Part shown: in pieces, positions 27,350 to 36,392 of the stretch
How the letters are laid out: each line of letters opens with the position of its first letter
Numbering within the stretch: position 1 is the stretch's first letter
From: Chitinophagaceae bacterium
GTDB taxonomy: Bacteria; Bacteroidota; Bacteroidia; Chitinophagales; Chitinophagaceae
Length of the DNA stretch: 64,000 nucleotides
Assembly: GCA_027486835.1 (NCBI GenBank)
Contig: JAIXOJ010000029.1
Coordinates: forward strand, 18,821-82,820
Direction: 5' to 3'
Translations under genes and position numbers: made by a program
The notes under the pieces: generated by a model
Told to the model about the DNA's origin: nothing
The model's input: the letters and a program-made list of their open reading frames with translations, nothing else
The model's database searches: none

Positions 27350-27529
27350 ATGGAAAAGATTGTTAAAAATTCAATCGTAGCGGATCGCGGCAGTATTGTT
27401 TCAAATTCAAAGAATGAAACGAAAATTTCGATTAATAAGATAAGAAGCGAATCGGCTATTATTAGTTTTATAGTTGGCACACTATCGTCTATAATAGCAT
27501 CTTATGTTTTTGAACATTGGCTCAAATAA
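27350..27529 (+). CDS. Small tail-anchored membrane protein of ATPase operon (59 aa)
   Basis: A 59-codon frame opens with an ATG two bases after the previous stop codon. Residues 1-30 are polar (MEKIVKNSIVADRGSIVSNS...) and residues about 35-54 form one transmembrane helix (AIISFIVGTLSSIIASYVF) near the C-terminus. Tight spacing, consistent codon use and a clean membrane helix make it a real gene. In antiphage operons small single-helix proteins often act as membrane-disrupting or anchoring components; that role here is inference. Its N-terminal motif N-S-x-V-A..S..S-x-S-x-N matches the tail of the preceding protein. Confidence 0.65.
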   Translation: MEKIVKNSIVADRGSIVSNSKNETKISINKIRSESAIISFIVGTLSSIIASYVFEHWLK

Positions 27530-27613
27530 AAAAAATCCCCTGCTCGAAGTAACCTCAATACTACTTCGATACAATCACAAATCCTAGCTTTGGCGTAGTC
27601 TCTGACTATGTCA

Positions 27614-27657
27614 AAGCTCAATATTTGCATATCTCCTAATTTGCAAATATTGAGCTT
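27614..27657. other. Strong 16-bp perfect hairpin
   Basis: AAGCTCAATATTTGCA pairs perfectly with TGCAAATATTGAGCTT around a 12-base loop, in the gene-free interval 27530-27852. A weaker hairpin (AGCTTTG/CAAAGCT) immediately precedes it. It could terminate the ATPase operon, although the T-run after it is short. Nothing else is seen in the interval. Confidence 0.55.
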
Positions 27658-27852
27658 TTCGCTAACTCATGTTAAGTATAAAACCTACTAGAATTTATCC
27701 AATTTAAACTTATATACATGTATAAATAACAATATTTTTTTCCTGATGGAAAAAGTAATTATTTTTATTAATATCACATACTGTTGTTATTTCTCTTCAC
27801 ATTACGTCGATTCCCCTTTTCAACCTCTACACCAAACTAAATAATTACCACA

Positions 27853-28791
27853 ATGCCCAAAAATCTCACCATTGCTACCTTTAATTGCGAGAATCTATTT
27901 AAGCGTTTTAAGTTTAGTAGTAAAGTCAGTCAAGCCAAAAAAGATGCTGCCATAGCAAATGGTTTTATTATGGATGATGGCTTGTTTGTAACCTTAATAG
28001 ATGAAGAAAAAGAACTGACGGCGCAGGCTATTAAAGCCACTGATGCCGATATCATTTGCTTGCAAGAAGTAGAAAATTTAGATACCCTTAAAAGTTTTCA
28101 AAGCCAGTTTTTAGCAGGAAAATATCCTTACAAGTATTTAATAGATGGCAACGACCCCAGGTTGATAGATGTAGCCGTATTAAGTAAAGTAGAAGCTACG
28201 CACTTAATTACCCATCAGTTTGACAAAAAAGGAAATTCATTAGTGTTTAGCAGAGACTGTTTAGAGATTGAGTTTAACATCGAGGGTACACCACTCACAC
28301 TATTTGTAAATCATTTTAAAAGTATGCTAGATAAGTCCGACCCAAAGGCTGGCCTTGAAAACACGATGGCAAAGCGGAAAATTCAAAGCGAAAGACTGGT
28401 GGAGATTATCACCAACAAATTTGGCAACGACCCGAGTAAAGAGCATTTTATAGTTCTTGGCGATTTAAATGATTTTATGCCATCTGCAGGACTTGAACCA
28501 TTGCTATGTCAGCCTTGGCTAGAAAATGTAGTGGCAAGATTAGACCCCGCAGAGCAATGGACACATTATTGGGATGGGGCGCCTAAATCCGAAGACCCAT
28601 ACAAACAAATAGATTATTTGCTACTAAGTAAAAAACTGGCAACCCAAAACCCCAATGCATTGCCTAACATTATTCGCCAGGGGCTATGCCTTAATGCAAA
28701 GAAATATAGAGGCGAAAGATTTGAAGGTGTGGGCAAAAAAAATCCTGCTGCGAGTGACCATTGCCCCGTAGCCATAACCATAACAATTTAA
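27853..28791 (+). CDS. Endonuclease/exonuclease/phosphatase (EEP) family protein (312 aa)
   Basis: The DNase I-like motifs appear in order: TFNCENLF near the N-terminus, the metal-binding glutamate in IICLQEVEN, NHFKSM, the GDLNDF motif, QIDYLLLS and the C-terminal SDHCPVAI. All expected catalytic residues (N, E, D, N, D, H) are present, so the enzyme should cleave phosphodiester or phosphomonoester bonds using Mg2+. There is no signal peptide, so by sequence it is cytoplasmic or exported by a non-Sec route. It opens a run of same-strand hydrolase genes that reaches 36797. The substrate (DNA, RNA, nucleotide or phospholipid) cannot be told from motifs alone. Confidence 0.88.
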   Translation: MPKNLTIATFNCENLFKRFKFSSKVSQAKKDAAIANGFIMDDGLFVTLIDEEKELTAQAIKATDADIICLQEVENLDTLKSFQSQFLAGKYPYKYLIDGNDPRLIDVAVLSKVEATHLITHQFDKKGNSLVFSRDCLEIEFNIEGTPLTLFVNHFKSMLDKSDPKAGLENTMAKRKIQSERLVEIITNKFGNDPSKEHFIVLGDLNDFMPSAGLEPLLCQPWLENVVARLDPAEQWTHYWDGAPKSEDPYKQIDYLLLSKKLATQNPNALPNIIRQGLCLNAKKYRGERFEGVGKKNPAASDHCPVAITITI

Positions 28792-28938
28792 AATAGCTAA
28801 CAACCGTACAATTTATTGACCTAATTAAAAATTCGTTGGTGGGGGTAAAACTTTTAAAAAGTGTAGTAAAGCTTAGTGACAACTATTAAAACGATTTTTA
28901 CATATACCATAATTTTAAAACTTAAATAAAATACGCGC

Positions 28939-29757
28939 ATGAAAAAAACTGCTTTTAAAGCTGAATTGACGATTAGTGACACACAACAACGTGGTTCTAA
29001 GAACAAAAAGGATGTGTATAAAATTCAGTCTTGGTTAAATTTATATGCCAATAAACATCCTGCATCTGGCACTGCAACCGGTATTGATGGCGATTTTGGT
29101 CCATCAACCGAAACAGCGGTCAAGAAATTTCAGGCAGCTAATAATTTACCCCAAACAGGTGTTGTATCCGTTGAGCTTTTTAAAAAAATGAGCAACCCTA
29201 TAGATATTGCCTTTAACACACCAGTTACAGGTAATGGTTTAAGGCAATTAGTAGTGAATGTGGCTGTACAACACTTAGCCAATAGCCCTTTTGAATTAAC
29301 TATTAACAAACAAACCAATAGTGGCCCATGGGTAAGGGCATATATGGATGGCAAAGAAGGTAGTGATATGCTGTGGTGTATGGGCTTTGTGCAAACCATA
29401 CTAGACCAAGCTGCCAGCCAACTAGGTAAAAATTTTACAAGTATTATAAAGCCAAGTTATAGCTGCGATGCTGTCGCCACCGATGGAAAAGCTAGAGGCT
29501 ATTTTATAGCCAACGCAAAAGTTAGAGCAAATCCATCATTGGTAAAGCCAGGCGATATTTTTTTAGTAGCCAGCAGCAATAATAGTTCCGACTGGATTCA
29601 CACCGGCGTAGTTATAGGTATAAATGGTGATATTTTTGAAACCATAGAAGGGAATACCAATACTGATGGTAGTAACAACGGTAATGGTGTATACCGCCGT
29701 AGCCGCAACTATAAAAAAGCTATCCTTGATGTTTACAGTATAGAGAAACTAGTATAA
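28939..29757 (+). CDS. Peptidoglycan-binding protein with CHAP/TIGR02594-like cysteine hydrolase domain (272 aa)
   Basis: Residues about 22-85 match a PG_binding_1 domain (DVYKIQSWLNLY, DGDFGPSTETAVKKFQ, VSVELFKKM). The C-terminal part (about 100-272) has a papain-like layout with the presumed nucleophile C147 in DMLWCMGFV, H221 in WIHTGVV and the following ETIEGNTN strand. It should bind and cut peptidoglycan peptide or amide bonds. It lacks a signal peptide, so it cannot reach peptidoglycan by Sec. That fits delivery by a contractile or other secretion device, or release on lysis. A catalytically dead relative is encoded at 23127. Confidence 0.82.
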   Translation: MKKTAFKAELTISDTQQRGSKNKKDVYKIQSWLNLYANKHPASGTATGIDGDFGPSTETAVKKFQAANNLPQTGVVSVELFKKMSNPIDIAFNTPVTGNGLRQLVVNVAVQHLANSPFELTINKQTNSGPWVRAYMDGKEGSDMLWCMGFVQTILDQAASQLGKNFTSIIKPSYSCDAVATDGKARGYFIANAKVRANPSLVKPGDIFLVASSNNSSDWIHTGVVIGINGDIFETIEGNTNTDGSNNGNGVYRRSRNYKKAILDVYSIEKLV

Positions 29758-29987
29758 GCATTTTAATCTTTCTTCAAGACTATGCAACGAGACTAAACAT
29801 AATAGATATGCTATTACTCTATTTTGGAAATAACCCGATTACATAATAGTGTTTGCATACCTCCTGATTTGTTTACGATGAGATTTGCGCAAACTTCATT
29901 TTAGGATATCAAGGCAAAAATTAAGATTAGCACTATATTATCGTTTTTAAACTCATTTCATCAATTTATAATTAAGAATTCACCACC

Positions 29988-30848
29988 ATGCCCACACCTT
30001 ATTTAGACACCATCATACCCAATGGGGTAAACTTACAACCCTCCTATTACAACAATGGGTCGGTCAACTTTGGATGGAACTTAATGCAACAGTTTCCCAG
30101 TATCCAAACAGTTCGGATTGAGATTGAACCAGACAAAGTAGCCCAAGCAGCAAGGTGGATAGCCGAAGCAAGCAACAATGGCTATGTGGTAATTGCTACC
30201 TACCATAAACATACGGTTCTCGGTACGGATAATGCTGGAGAACTCATTGCCGCAGCCAATTGGTGGAAAGCTAATTATCAAACCTTGGGTACTGGTTTCG
30301 TCGTCAACCTAATGAACGAATGGGGTAGTCACAATATCTCTGCGCAGGATTATGCTGATGCCTATAACCAAGCACTCAACATTGTTCGTGATGTGTATGA
30401 TGGCCCAGTTATCATCGATATTCCAGGTTGGGGTCAAGAAACAGATACGGCTGCACTAGCTGCTGGCGGTTTTTCGCCATTAATCACTGACCCTTTAATC
30501 ATCTTATCGGTACACATCTACCAAAGCAGTTGGAATAGTGGCACTGGAAAATTTCTTACTCCGTCTGATATTGACACTTTAGTCAACACAGGTTTACCAT
30601 GTATAGTAGGTGAGTTTGGGCCTAGTGGTAGTGGGGATTGCGATTGGTCAGCCTGTGTAGATTATGCCATCAATCAAGGGCTTTCCGTTCTTGGTTGGTG
30701 TTGGAATGGAGATGGTGAGGGGAACAACATGGTTTCGCCATCATGGAAGAATCAACCCACAGCAACATCGTTCACCGTTCATAATCCTTACTTCCAAACA
30801 ATTTATGAAAAATTAGGATTAGGTGGAGTGAGTATCCCTAATGTATAA
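29988..30848 (+). CDS. Glycoside hydrolase family 5-like protein (286 aa)
   Basis: The sequence follows the short GH5 cellulase/mannanase plan: start MPTPYLDTIIPNGVNL, RIEIEPD strand, acid/base E111 in LMNEWG, VHIYQS with H176 and Y178, and nucleophile E209 in IVGEFG, then the WCWNG strand before the C-terminus. Both catalytic glutamates are present, so it should hydrolyse a beta-1,4-linked glycan such as mannan or glucan. Unlike most GH5 enzymes of polysaccharide utilisation loci there is no signal peptide, no SusC/SusD neighbours and no carbohydrate transporter nearby. It sits between two peptidoglycan-active-looking genes, hinting at a role in the same toolbox. Confidence 0.82.
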   Translation: MPTPYLDTIIPNGVNLQPSYYNNGSVNFGWNLMQQFPSIQTVRIEIEPDKVAQAARWIAEASNNGYVVIATYHKHTVLGTDNAGELIAAANWWKANYQTLGTGFVVNLMNEWGSHNISAQDYADAYNQALNIVRDVYDGPVIIDIPGWGQETDTAALAAGGFSPLITDPLIILSVHIYQSSWNSGTGKFLTPSDIDTLVNTGLPCIVGEFGPSGSGDCDWSACVDYAINQGLSVLGWCWNGDGEGNNMVSPSWKNQPTATSFTVHNPYFQTIYEKLGLGGVSIPNV

Positions 30849-30940
30849 TTGGGCAAATTGCTTTTCTAATTTTTAAAATGCTTAACCAAACCTTGTTAAG
30901 TATTTATTGCATCTATATATTAATCAAAAAAAATAATATA

Positions 30941-31846
30941 ATGGCATTCGATTTTAAATTAAGAAGTCAAGTAACAGAAAAAGGCAAAACTGCCTTTTAT
31001 GCAAAACTTGCAAATTCAACAGAAGGGGAGTTTTTTGTAGGTTATAGAACAAAATACAAAGACCGGTTTGGCTTATACAATGCCAACCAATCGAGCAAAC
31101 TTGTTTACAAGGGTGTTGATTATGAAGCAGAATTTGGGTTTTGGGCTTATTTTATTGAACCCACTGCTATTGCAGAAAGCAACGGCTCTTTTATTTGTTT
31201 GAATACCTACGACAGGGCCTATTTCACTTTCGGATTCATGCAATTTGCCGCACATGTGGCGAATGGTGATTTCATTCATTTCCTCAAAAACCTATTAGCA
31301 TTGCCAAATGCAAAGGACTATTTTCCAAGGCTTGAAATATTTAACAACAGGATATTTTATGTGGCCGACAGTGGAAAACAAACCCAGTTAGAATCCAATG
31401 AATCGTCAAAGGGTTTAATGGAATATTTTAATCCCTCTACTAACGAGGTTGAAAACCAAGAACTAATCTGCGCTGCAAGAATGATTCATTGGGCTACAAA
31501 TGACCTCAATAATCGAAAAATACAAGTAAGCGAATCAATAAATTTATATAATAACAATCTAAAGAAATACCATAAAAGATTCAATCTTGAGGGCTATCCT
31601 GCAAAAGTCTGTTTTATGATCTGCGATATTTTGCATCAAGGCAGGGGTGATTATGATAGAATAGGCTACGCTTTAGATACGAATGGAAATTTTGAGGAGG
31701 CTTACGATAATTTGTGTTCGGTGGGTGAAAAAAATTATGCGGAACGAATTAGGACTGTTAAAAAAAGGATTAATGAATTAGAAAGTAATAATACTTTTAA
31801 AAAAGTGTATCAATCAGAAACGAATACTTTTATTGAACAAGCATAG
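30941..31846 (+). CDS. Lysozyme/transglycosylase-like protein (301 aa)
   Basis: The start is set at the ATG at 30941 (MAFDFKLRSQ); an upstream ATG at 30878 would add a hydrophobic stretch read from AT-rich leader DNA. In the first third, AIAESNGS (E79) followed about 18 residues later by FTFGFMQFAAHV recalls the catalytic Glu and the GxMQ segment of soluble lytic transglycosylases and related lysozyme folds. The remaining 190 residues are helical and unplaced. The assignment is by motif resemblance only. No signal peptide is present. The context of peptidoglycan-binding hydrolases on both sides favours a cell-wall substrate. Confidence 0.55.
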   Translation: MAFDFKLRSQVTEKGKTAFYAKLANSTEGEFFVGYRTKYKDRFGLYNANQSSKLVYKGVDYEAEFGFWAYFIEPTAIAESNGSFICLNTYDRAYFTFGFMQFAAHVANGDFIHFLKNLLALPNAKDYFPRLEIFNNRIFYVADSGKQTQLESNESSKGLMEYFNPSTNEVENQELICAARMIHWATNDLNNRKIQVSESINLYNNNLKKYHKRFNLEGYPAKVCFMICDILHQGRGDYDRIGYALDTNGNFEEAYDNLCSVGEKNYAERIRTVKKRINELESNNTFKKVYQSETNTFIEQA

Positions 31847-32011
31847 GTAATGGATGGTGGATTACTCTTTTGTTAATGAAGATGTTTGTTTTCAATTTTT
31901 GTCTATGGCTTTGGCTACTCTGCTATAACTCAAAGAGCATGAATCCACATTTCTTAGTCTAAAATTACTTACAAAAAATAGTAGAAAAGCGCTTTAAATT
32001 AATCTCAAACG

Positions 32012-32695
32012 ATGGATAAAAATAAAGTTTTTTTAATTTTAATTACAATTATCGTAGTTGGCCTTTTGTGTTTCTTTTTTGTACCAGATTTAATTTCTGA
32101 AACTACTACCCTTTATTGTGGGGTTAATAAATCAAGTCCCACGAGGGTGTTTAAAAACCCAAGCAAGGCTTACCCAGCTTTTGCCCAAAATTATCAGTTT
32201 AATTACAAGGTGGGGCTAGAATCACTTGGTGCATTAACAGATAGTAGCAATGGTGGCAACATTAGTTCCGATGCAAAAAAGGAGGTAATCCATCTCCGAG
32301 AAAAATTGAACCAAGACAATATTCAATTTGAAAACTTGTTAAAAAGTGCCTTTTATGCCTATAACGCAAATCCATGTGATGTTCAGACCAGTAAAAATTA
32401 TTGGGAAATAGTTGCAAAAATGGCTAATCGAATTTCTGTATTGCAAGAATTAACCACCCTACCACAAAAAAAAGAGGAAGAGCTGACAAAAAAGGAAGCG
32501 GTGCCAAAATTAGATTCATTAAAAATGGCGGACTCAGCTAAATTAGTCGATACAGTTAAGGTAAGTCATAGACCTAATTTTAGATTAAAGCCCAACCGAA
32601 AGCCAGTTTTTACGATGGATAAAGAAATCATTATTAAAAAAGACACAGTTCTCATGAAAATAAAAAAACTTGACAATCTTTTTTTCAATAATTAA
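32012..32695 (+). CDS. Single-pass membrane protein, unknown (227 aa)
   Basis: An N-terminal helix (VFLILITIIVVGLLCFFFV, about residues 6-24) serves as signal anchor. It is followed by a Cys-containing segment (TTLYCGVNKSSP), a helical region, and a lysine-rich, low-complexity C-terminus. No domain is recognised. It begins 165 bases after the lysozyme-like gene and ends 22 bases before the patatin gene, so it is likely co-transcribed with the latter. A membrane-anchored periplasmic protein next to a lipase could be an immunity or tethering protein; this is inference from position only. Confidence 0.65.
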   Translation: MDKNKVFLILITIIVVGLLCFFFVPDLISETTTLYCGVNKSSPTRVFKNPSKAYPAFAQNYQFNYKVGLESLGALTDSSNGGNISSDAKKEVIHLREKLNQDNIQFENLLKSAFYAYNANPCDVQTSKNYWEIVAKMANRISVLQELTTLPQKKEEELTKKEAVPKLDSLKMADSAKLVDTVKVSHRPNFRLKPNRKPVFTMDKEIIIKKDTVLMKIKKLDNLFFNN

Positions 32696-32716
32696 TAAAA
32701 TTAAAAACAAAAATTT

Positions 32717-34486
32717 ATGGGTACATTTTATTTGGGTCTTTCTATGGCTGGTACCGTGTCAACAGGCACTTACACTGGCGGAACTTTGGTAGAATTGGAT
32801 GCTAGATTAGCAGCATGGCAAAAAGTTAGGCAAGCGGGCGTAAGTCTCCGAGCAATTAAAGCAGTTGGCAATATCAGTATTGGGGACATCGTACATATTG
32901 CACCCGAGGAAATGCCAGAACATTTGGTAAAAATTAAAACAATGACTGGTGCATCTGGCGGTGGAGTGAGTGCGGGCTTGTATGCAATCGGTTTATCAGT
33001 GGGTAACCAACAACAATTGTTGAAGGAAATTTGGGAATCATTTGACGTAAAAGATTTCTTGGATACTAATGATTTAAGTGAAGGCAGTCCTGTTTATTCG
33101 CTATTAAATGTAAAGCCGATTGAAAACTTAACAAAAACAGTACGTAATCAAAAGTGGACAGATACCAACCATTTAAAAGATATTGAATACATAGATGAAA
33201 ATGTTGAAATTTTTATGACTTTGGCTTCTTTGGAAGGTATTCCATACGATGTATCCCCTGCAAGAGGTGGAAAAATAAGTTACGGAAAATTAAAAACCCA
33301 TCTAGATTATATAAAGTTTAATTTATCGAAAAACGGTACAATCGCCCCGCAAAAAGAAAACCGACCATATGCCCACAACTTAGTTTTTAGAAACAATCAC
33401 TTTGTAAATGAAGATTTAAGCTGGCGCCAACTAATTGACAGTTGCCCTGCTACAGCAGCTTTTCCTTTTGGTTTTAAACCGAGGTCATTAAGAAGATTTA
33501 GAAATGAATATGTTGGAAAGCTCTTCTATCACAATTATACCAACTATGCTAATAAATTGGATTATTCTAGTCTCATTCCTACTTGGCCTGATTTGGGGGG
33601 TGTTAATAATTCATTTGAGATGGAATATGTTGATGGTGGAACTTTTAACAATGATCCTAATGATTTGGCTAGAGCTTCATTAATTGACACCATTGGTAAT
33701 TCAGGTGATTTGTCATTGCCAAGTGATGGTGTTCGTACAAACGCATCTGTTATTTTAATTGATCCATTGCCAAGCATCTCTGATACTAGAACCTTACCAG
33801 GCGATGGAATTAAGGGAGTTCCAAGTATTCCACAATTAATTTTTCCATTAGTAGGAGCATTGATTGATCAAGGACGCTTTAGACCAGATTGGATCGAACG
33901 TGCAACTGACAATGCCTATTATTCTCGATTTATCATTTCCCCTATTAGAAGGGATAAGAATAACGTTAACCAAGAGGTTGCACTTGCAGGCAGTTTACTA
34001 GGTGCTTTCTCCGGATTTTTGGATAGCAGTTTTAGAGAGCATGATTACAATCTTGGTAGGTATAATACTTACCAATTTTTGAATGACCATTTTATTATTC
34101 CGGTTGATAATCAAACTGTTAACTATTGTAACGGAAAGTCAAAAGAGGTATTAGAAAAATATGAAGCCATTGGGTGGTACAAACCCTCAACAAAAGCGGG
34201 TGAAAAAGCTCATTGCCAAATTATTCCTAGAACGGAAGAGCCCAACCTTATAAATTCATTACAACAACCAGCTTGGCCTACAATTTCTAAAGACATTTGG
34301 GAGAAATTAGAAGGATTAGCTATTGAAAGAGCCAAAGAGTTGTTAGATACCTTCACTAATTTCAACAGATTAATTGATAAACCAACCGACTTTCTCATTT
34401 GGAAGTATTTTGGAAAAGATAAAGTTGAAGATGCCCTTGAATCAATAGCAAAAGATTTAGTGGCTAATGGGTTGTTACGGAAATAA
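32717..34486 (+). CDS. Patatin-like phospholipase (589 aa)
   Basis: The patatin catalytic elements are readable: a Gly-rich oxyanion segment near the N-terminus (LGLSMAGTVSTGTYTGG), the nucleophile S80 in the G-x-S-x-G motif TGASGGGVSAG, the CPATAAFPFGF segment at about 243-253, and the D306 of EYVDGGTF (DGG motif). It should be a Ser-Asp dyad lipid acyl hydrolase. The protein is longer than minimal patatins, with a C-terminal extension of about 250 residues of unknown role. No signal peptide is present. Patatins are common as secretion-system effectors and as antiphage effectors; the neighbouring peptidoglycan hydrolases favour the former here. Confidence 0.85.
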   Translation: MGTFYLGLSMAGTVSTGTYTGGTLVELDARLAAWQKVRQAGVSLRAIKAVGNISIGDIVHIAPEEMPEHLVKIKTMTGASGGGVSAGLYAIGLSVGNQQQLLKEIWESFDVKDFLDTNDLSEGSPVYSLLNVKPIENLTKTVRNQKWTDTNHLKDIEYIDENVEIFMTLASLEGIPYDVSPARGGKISYGKLKTHLDYIKFNLSKNGTIAPQKENRPYAHNLVFRNNHFVNEDLSWRQLIDSCPATAAFPFGFKPRSLRRFRNEYVGKLFYHNYTNYANKLDYSSLIPTWPDLGGVNNSFEMEYVDGGTFNNDPNDLARASLIDTIGNSGDLSLPSDGVRTNASVILIDPLPSISDTRTLPGDGIKGVPSIPQLIFPLVGALIDQGRFRPDWIERATDNAYYSRFIISPIRRDKNNVNQEVALAGSLLGAFSGFLDSSFREHDYNLGRYNTYQFLNDHFIIPVDNQTVNYCNGKSKEVLEKYEAIGWYKPSTKAGEKAHCQIIPRTEEPNLINSLQQPAWPTISKDIWEKLEGLAIERAKELLDTFTNFNRLIDKPTDFLIWKYFGKDKVEDALESIAKDLVANGLLRK

Positions 34487-34640
34487 ATTCCAGAATTGCT
34501 TATTTAGAAAATCATTGAATAGAGGATATGAATTCTAACAGCATTTTTAAAAGCAGAATAATGATGCCAAATAAACAATTTTTTTAGACTTTTAGACTTC
34601 CTTAAATTTTATATTGTTAAACATTTAAATTAATTTATTC

Positions 34641-35417
34641 ATGTTACCAGTAATTAGAATTAACAGTAATGGCGATGCAGTAACTGCATGGCAATATTTC
34701 TTGATTGGACAAGGCTTGTATCAAGGAGAAGCCGATGGTGATTTCGGTGAAAAAACACTAGAAGCGAGTAAAGCTTTCCAATTAAAACATGGTATTCAAC
34801 CAGATGGTATCATCGGAAATAAGAGTTATGGTGTTGCAATGCAGTTAGGCTTCACTGGCACTATTGACATTGATGAAAATAAGGCCAGTATCAATTGGCC
34901 AAAAAAGCCAAATTTTTCGCCATTAACTAGTAATGAAGAAAGAGCAAATATTTTTGGTAGGTATTCATACATCCACAAACCGGTGCCAGGTAATAAAGAA
35001 AATATTAAAATAACTGACGATTGGGAAGAAAAAAACATAATAACAGTCAAAATTCCTCAGTTAATACCGATTAAGGGAAGTGATAAGGTACGTTTCCATA
35101 AATTAGCAGCACCACAATTAACTACTTTATGGAGCGAATGGGAAAGTGCTGGGCTGATTCATCTGGTATTAACATGGGAAGGTTCATTTGTACCCCGTTT
35201 TATTAGGGGCAGCAAAATAATCTTGAGTAACCATGCTTTTGGTTCTGCTTTCGATATCAACTATAATTGGAATCAACTAGGTGCAATTCCAGCGATAGTG
35301 GGTCAAAAAGGTAGTGTTCGGGAGTTGGTGTCAATAGCTAATAAAAACGGTTTTTATTGGGGCGGCCATTTCAGCAGACTAGATGGAATGCACTTTGAAA
35401 TTGCAAAAATATTATAG
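34641..35417 (+). CDS. Peptidoglycan-binding protein with M15 D,D-peptidase domain (258 aa)
   Basis: Residues about 5-68 form a PG_binding_1 domain (DAVTAWQYFLIGQG, DGDFGEKTLEASKAFQ). The C-terminal domain (about 145-258) has the zinc motif of M15 peptidases (VanY/endolysin type): H198 and D205 in NHAFGSAFDIN, and D248/H251 in LDGMHFE. It should cleave D-Ala-containing cross-links or stem peptides. There is no signal peptide, which is normal for phage endolysins and for effectors but not for housekeeping carboxypeptidases. No phage structural genes are nearby. A terminator follows at 35510. Confidence 0.88.
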   Translation: MLPVIRINSNGDAVTAWQYFLIGQGLYQGEADGDFGEKTLEASKAFQLKHGIQPDGIIGNKSYGVAMQLGFTGTIDIDENKASINWPKKPNFSPLTSNEERANIFGRYSYIHKPVPGNKENIKITDDWEEKNIITVKIPQLIPIKGSDKVRFHKLAAPQLTTLWSEWESAGLIHLVLTWEGSFVPRFIRGSKIILSNHAFGSAFDINYNWNQLGAIPAIVGQKGSVRELVSIANKNGFYWGGHFSRLDGMHFEIAKIL

Positions 35418-35509
35418 GCACTAATGAACTTGCATTTATTGGTTACTATCAAAATGTAAATTACCAATAATTTTTTTCACTTGTAATTTCATTTGTTTAG
35501 TTTTCAATT

Positions 35510-35547
35510 TAAACCAGTTTTATTTTTTAAAGCTGGTTTATTTTTGT
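35510..35547 (+). terminator. Rho-independent terminator after the M15 gene
   Basis: TAAACCAG / CTGGTTTA stem with an AT-rich loop, followed by TTTTTGTTT. It lies 93 bases after the stop codon of the M15 peptidase gene. Confidence 0.65.
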
Positions 35548-35652
35548 TTAGTCTATACCATAAAGAATATATGATTATTAAATTGCTATAATCATTTATA
35601 TTTTATCAATCAAATTACAATACACCTCTATTTGTTATTTACAATTATTTTT

Positions 35653-36336
35653 ATGAACAACACAGAATGGTTAAATGCTTTGATGTGTGGCCTGATTGGA
35701 TTTAGTGTGGGAATGGCCGAACTTGCTAATAGGTATCGGACTTTCAATAGAATTTTCGGCGATTTCTACAGTTGGTTGTATATGTTAATTAACTTTCTGG
35801 CTTCAGTTTTAACCTATGTTCTTGCAGCGGAAAATCAAATAAAGTTTGACTCTTTTATTGATAAACCTCTAGGTAAAGTTCTTTTTTGTGGATTAAGTGC
35901 GATGGCATTTTTACGCAGCTCATTCTTCAATCTTAAAGATGCAAAGGGCAATACATTTCAAGTTGGGCCTGCAGCAATTCTATCCATCTTTACCAAAGTG
36001 GCCGAAACACAATTTGATCAAACTTCATCGGGAAAGGATATTAAAGAAATAGAACCAATTATGAAAGGATTAAATTTTATAAGTGCTTCTAAGGATTTGC
36101 CGCTATTGATACTTTCCAGCATGAAAGTATTGAACGCAGAAGAACAAAAATTATTGTCCGATGAAATTACCAAACTGGTCAATGATAGTACGATAACAAA
36201 AGAAGTTAAAAATATTACGTTGGGGTTGATATTGCATAAATATACTGGCATTGATTTATTGCGGATTGCAGCCAACCAACTCAGGGTAATTTACAGTAGT
36301 AATAACGAACTGGTTTTACCTAAACTCGTTTTGTAA
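35653..36336 (+). CDS. Membrane protein, unknown (227 aa)
   Basis: The ATG at 35653 (MNNTEWLNALMCG) is preferred to an upstream TTG at 35632. Three or four hydrophobic helices lie in the first 100 residues (ALMCGLIGFSVGMAEL, LYMLINFLASVLTYVLA, VLFCGLSAMAFLR), followed by a soluble helical domain of about 125 residues. The helical bundle with short loops is holin-like in size, but no holin family is recognised. It comes right after the run of hydrolases and could permit or regulate their passage through the membrane, or be unrelated. A small soluble-protein gene follows after 56 bases. Confidence 0.65.
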   Translation: MNNTEWLNALMCGLIGFSVGMAELANRYRTFNRIFGDFYSWLYMLINFLASVLTYVLAAENQIKFDSFIDKPLGKVLFCGLSAMAFLRSSFFNLKDAKGNTFQVGPAAILSIFTKVAETQFDQTSSGKDIKEIEPIMKGLNFISASKDLPLLILSSMKVLNAEEQKLLSDEITKLVNDSTITKEVKNITLGLILHKYTGIDLLRIAANQLRVIYSSNNELVLPKLVL

Positions 36337-36392
36337 AGTACATTAATGAATAAATTCGCTTAAAGAAAATTGAAAAAACTACTTTTACCCAA

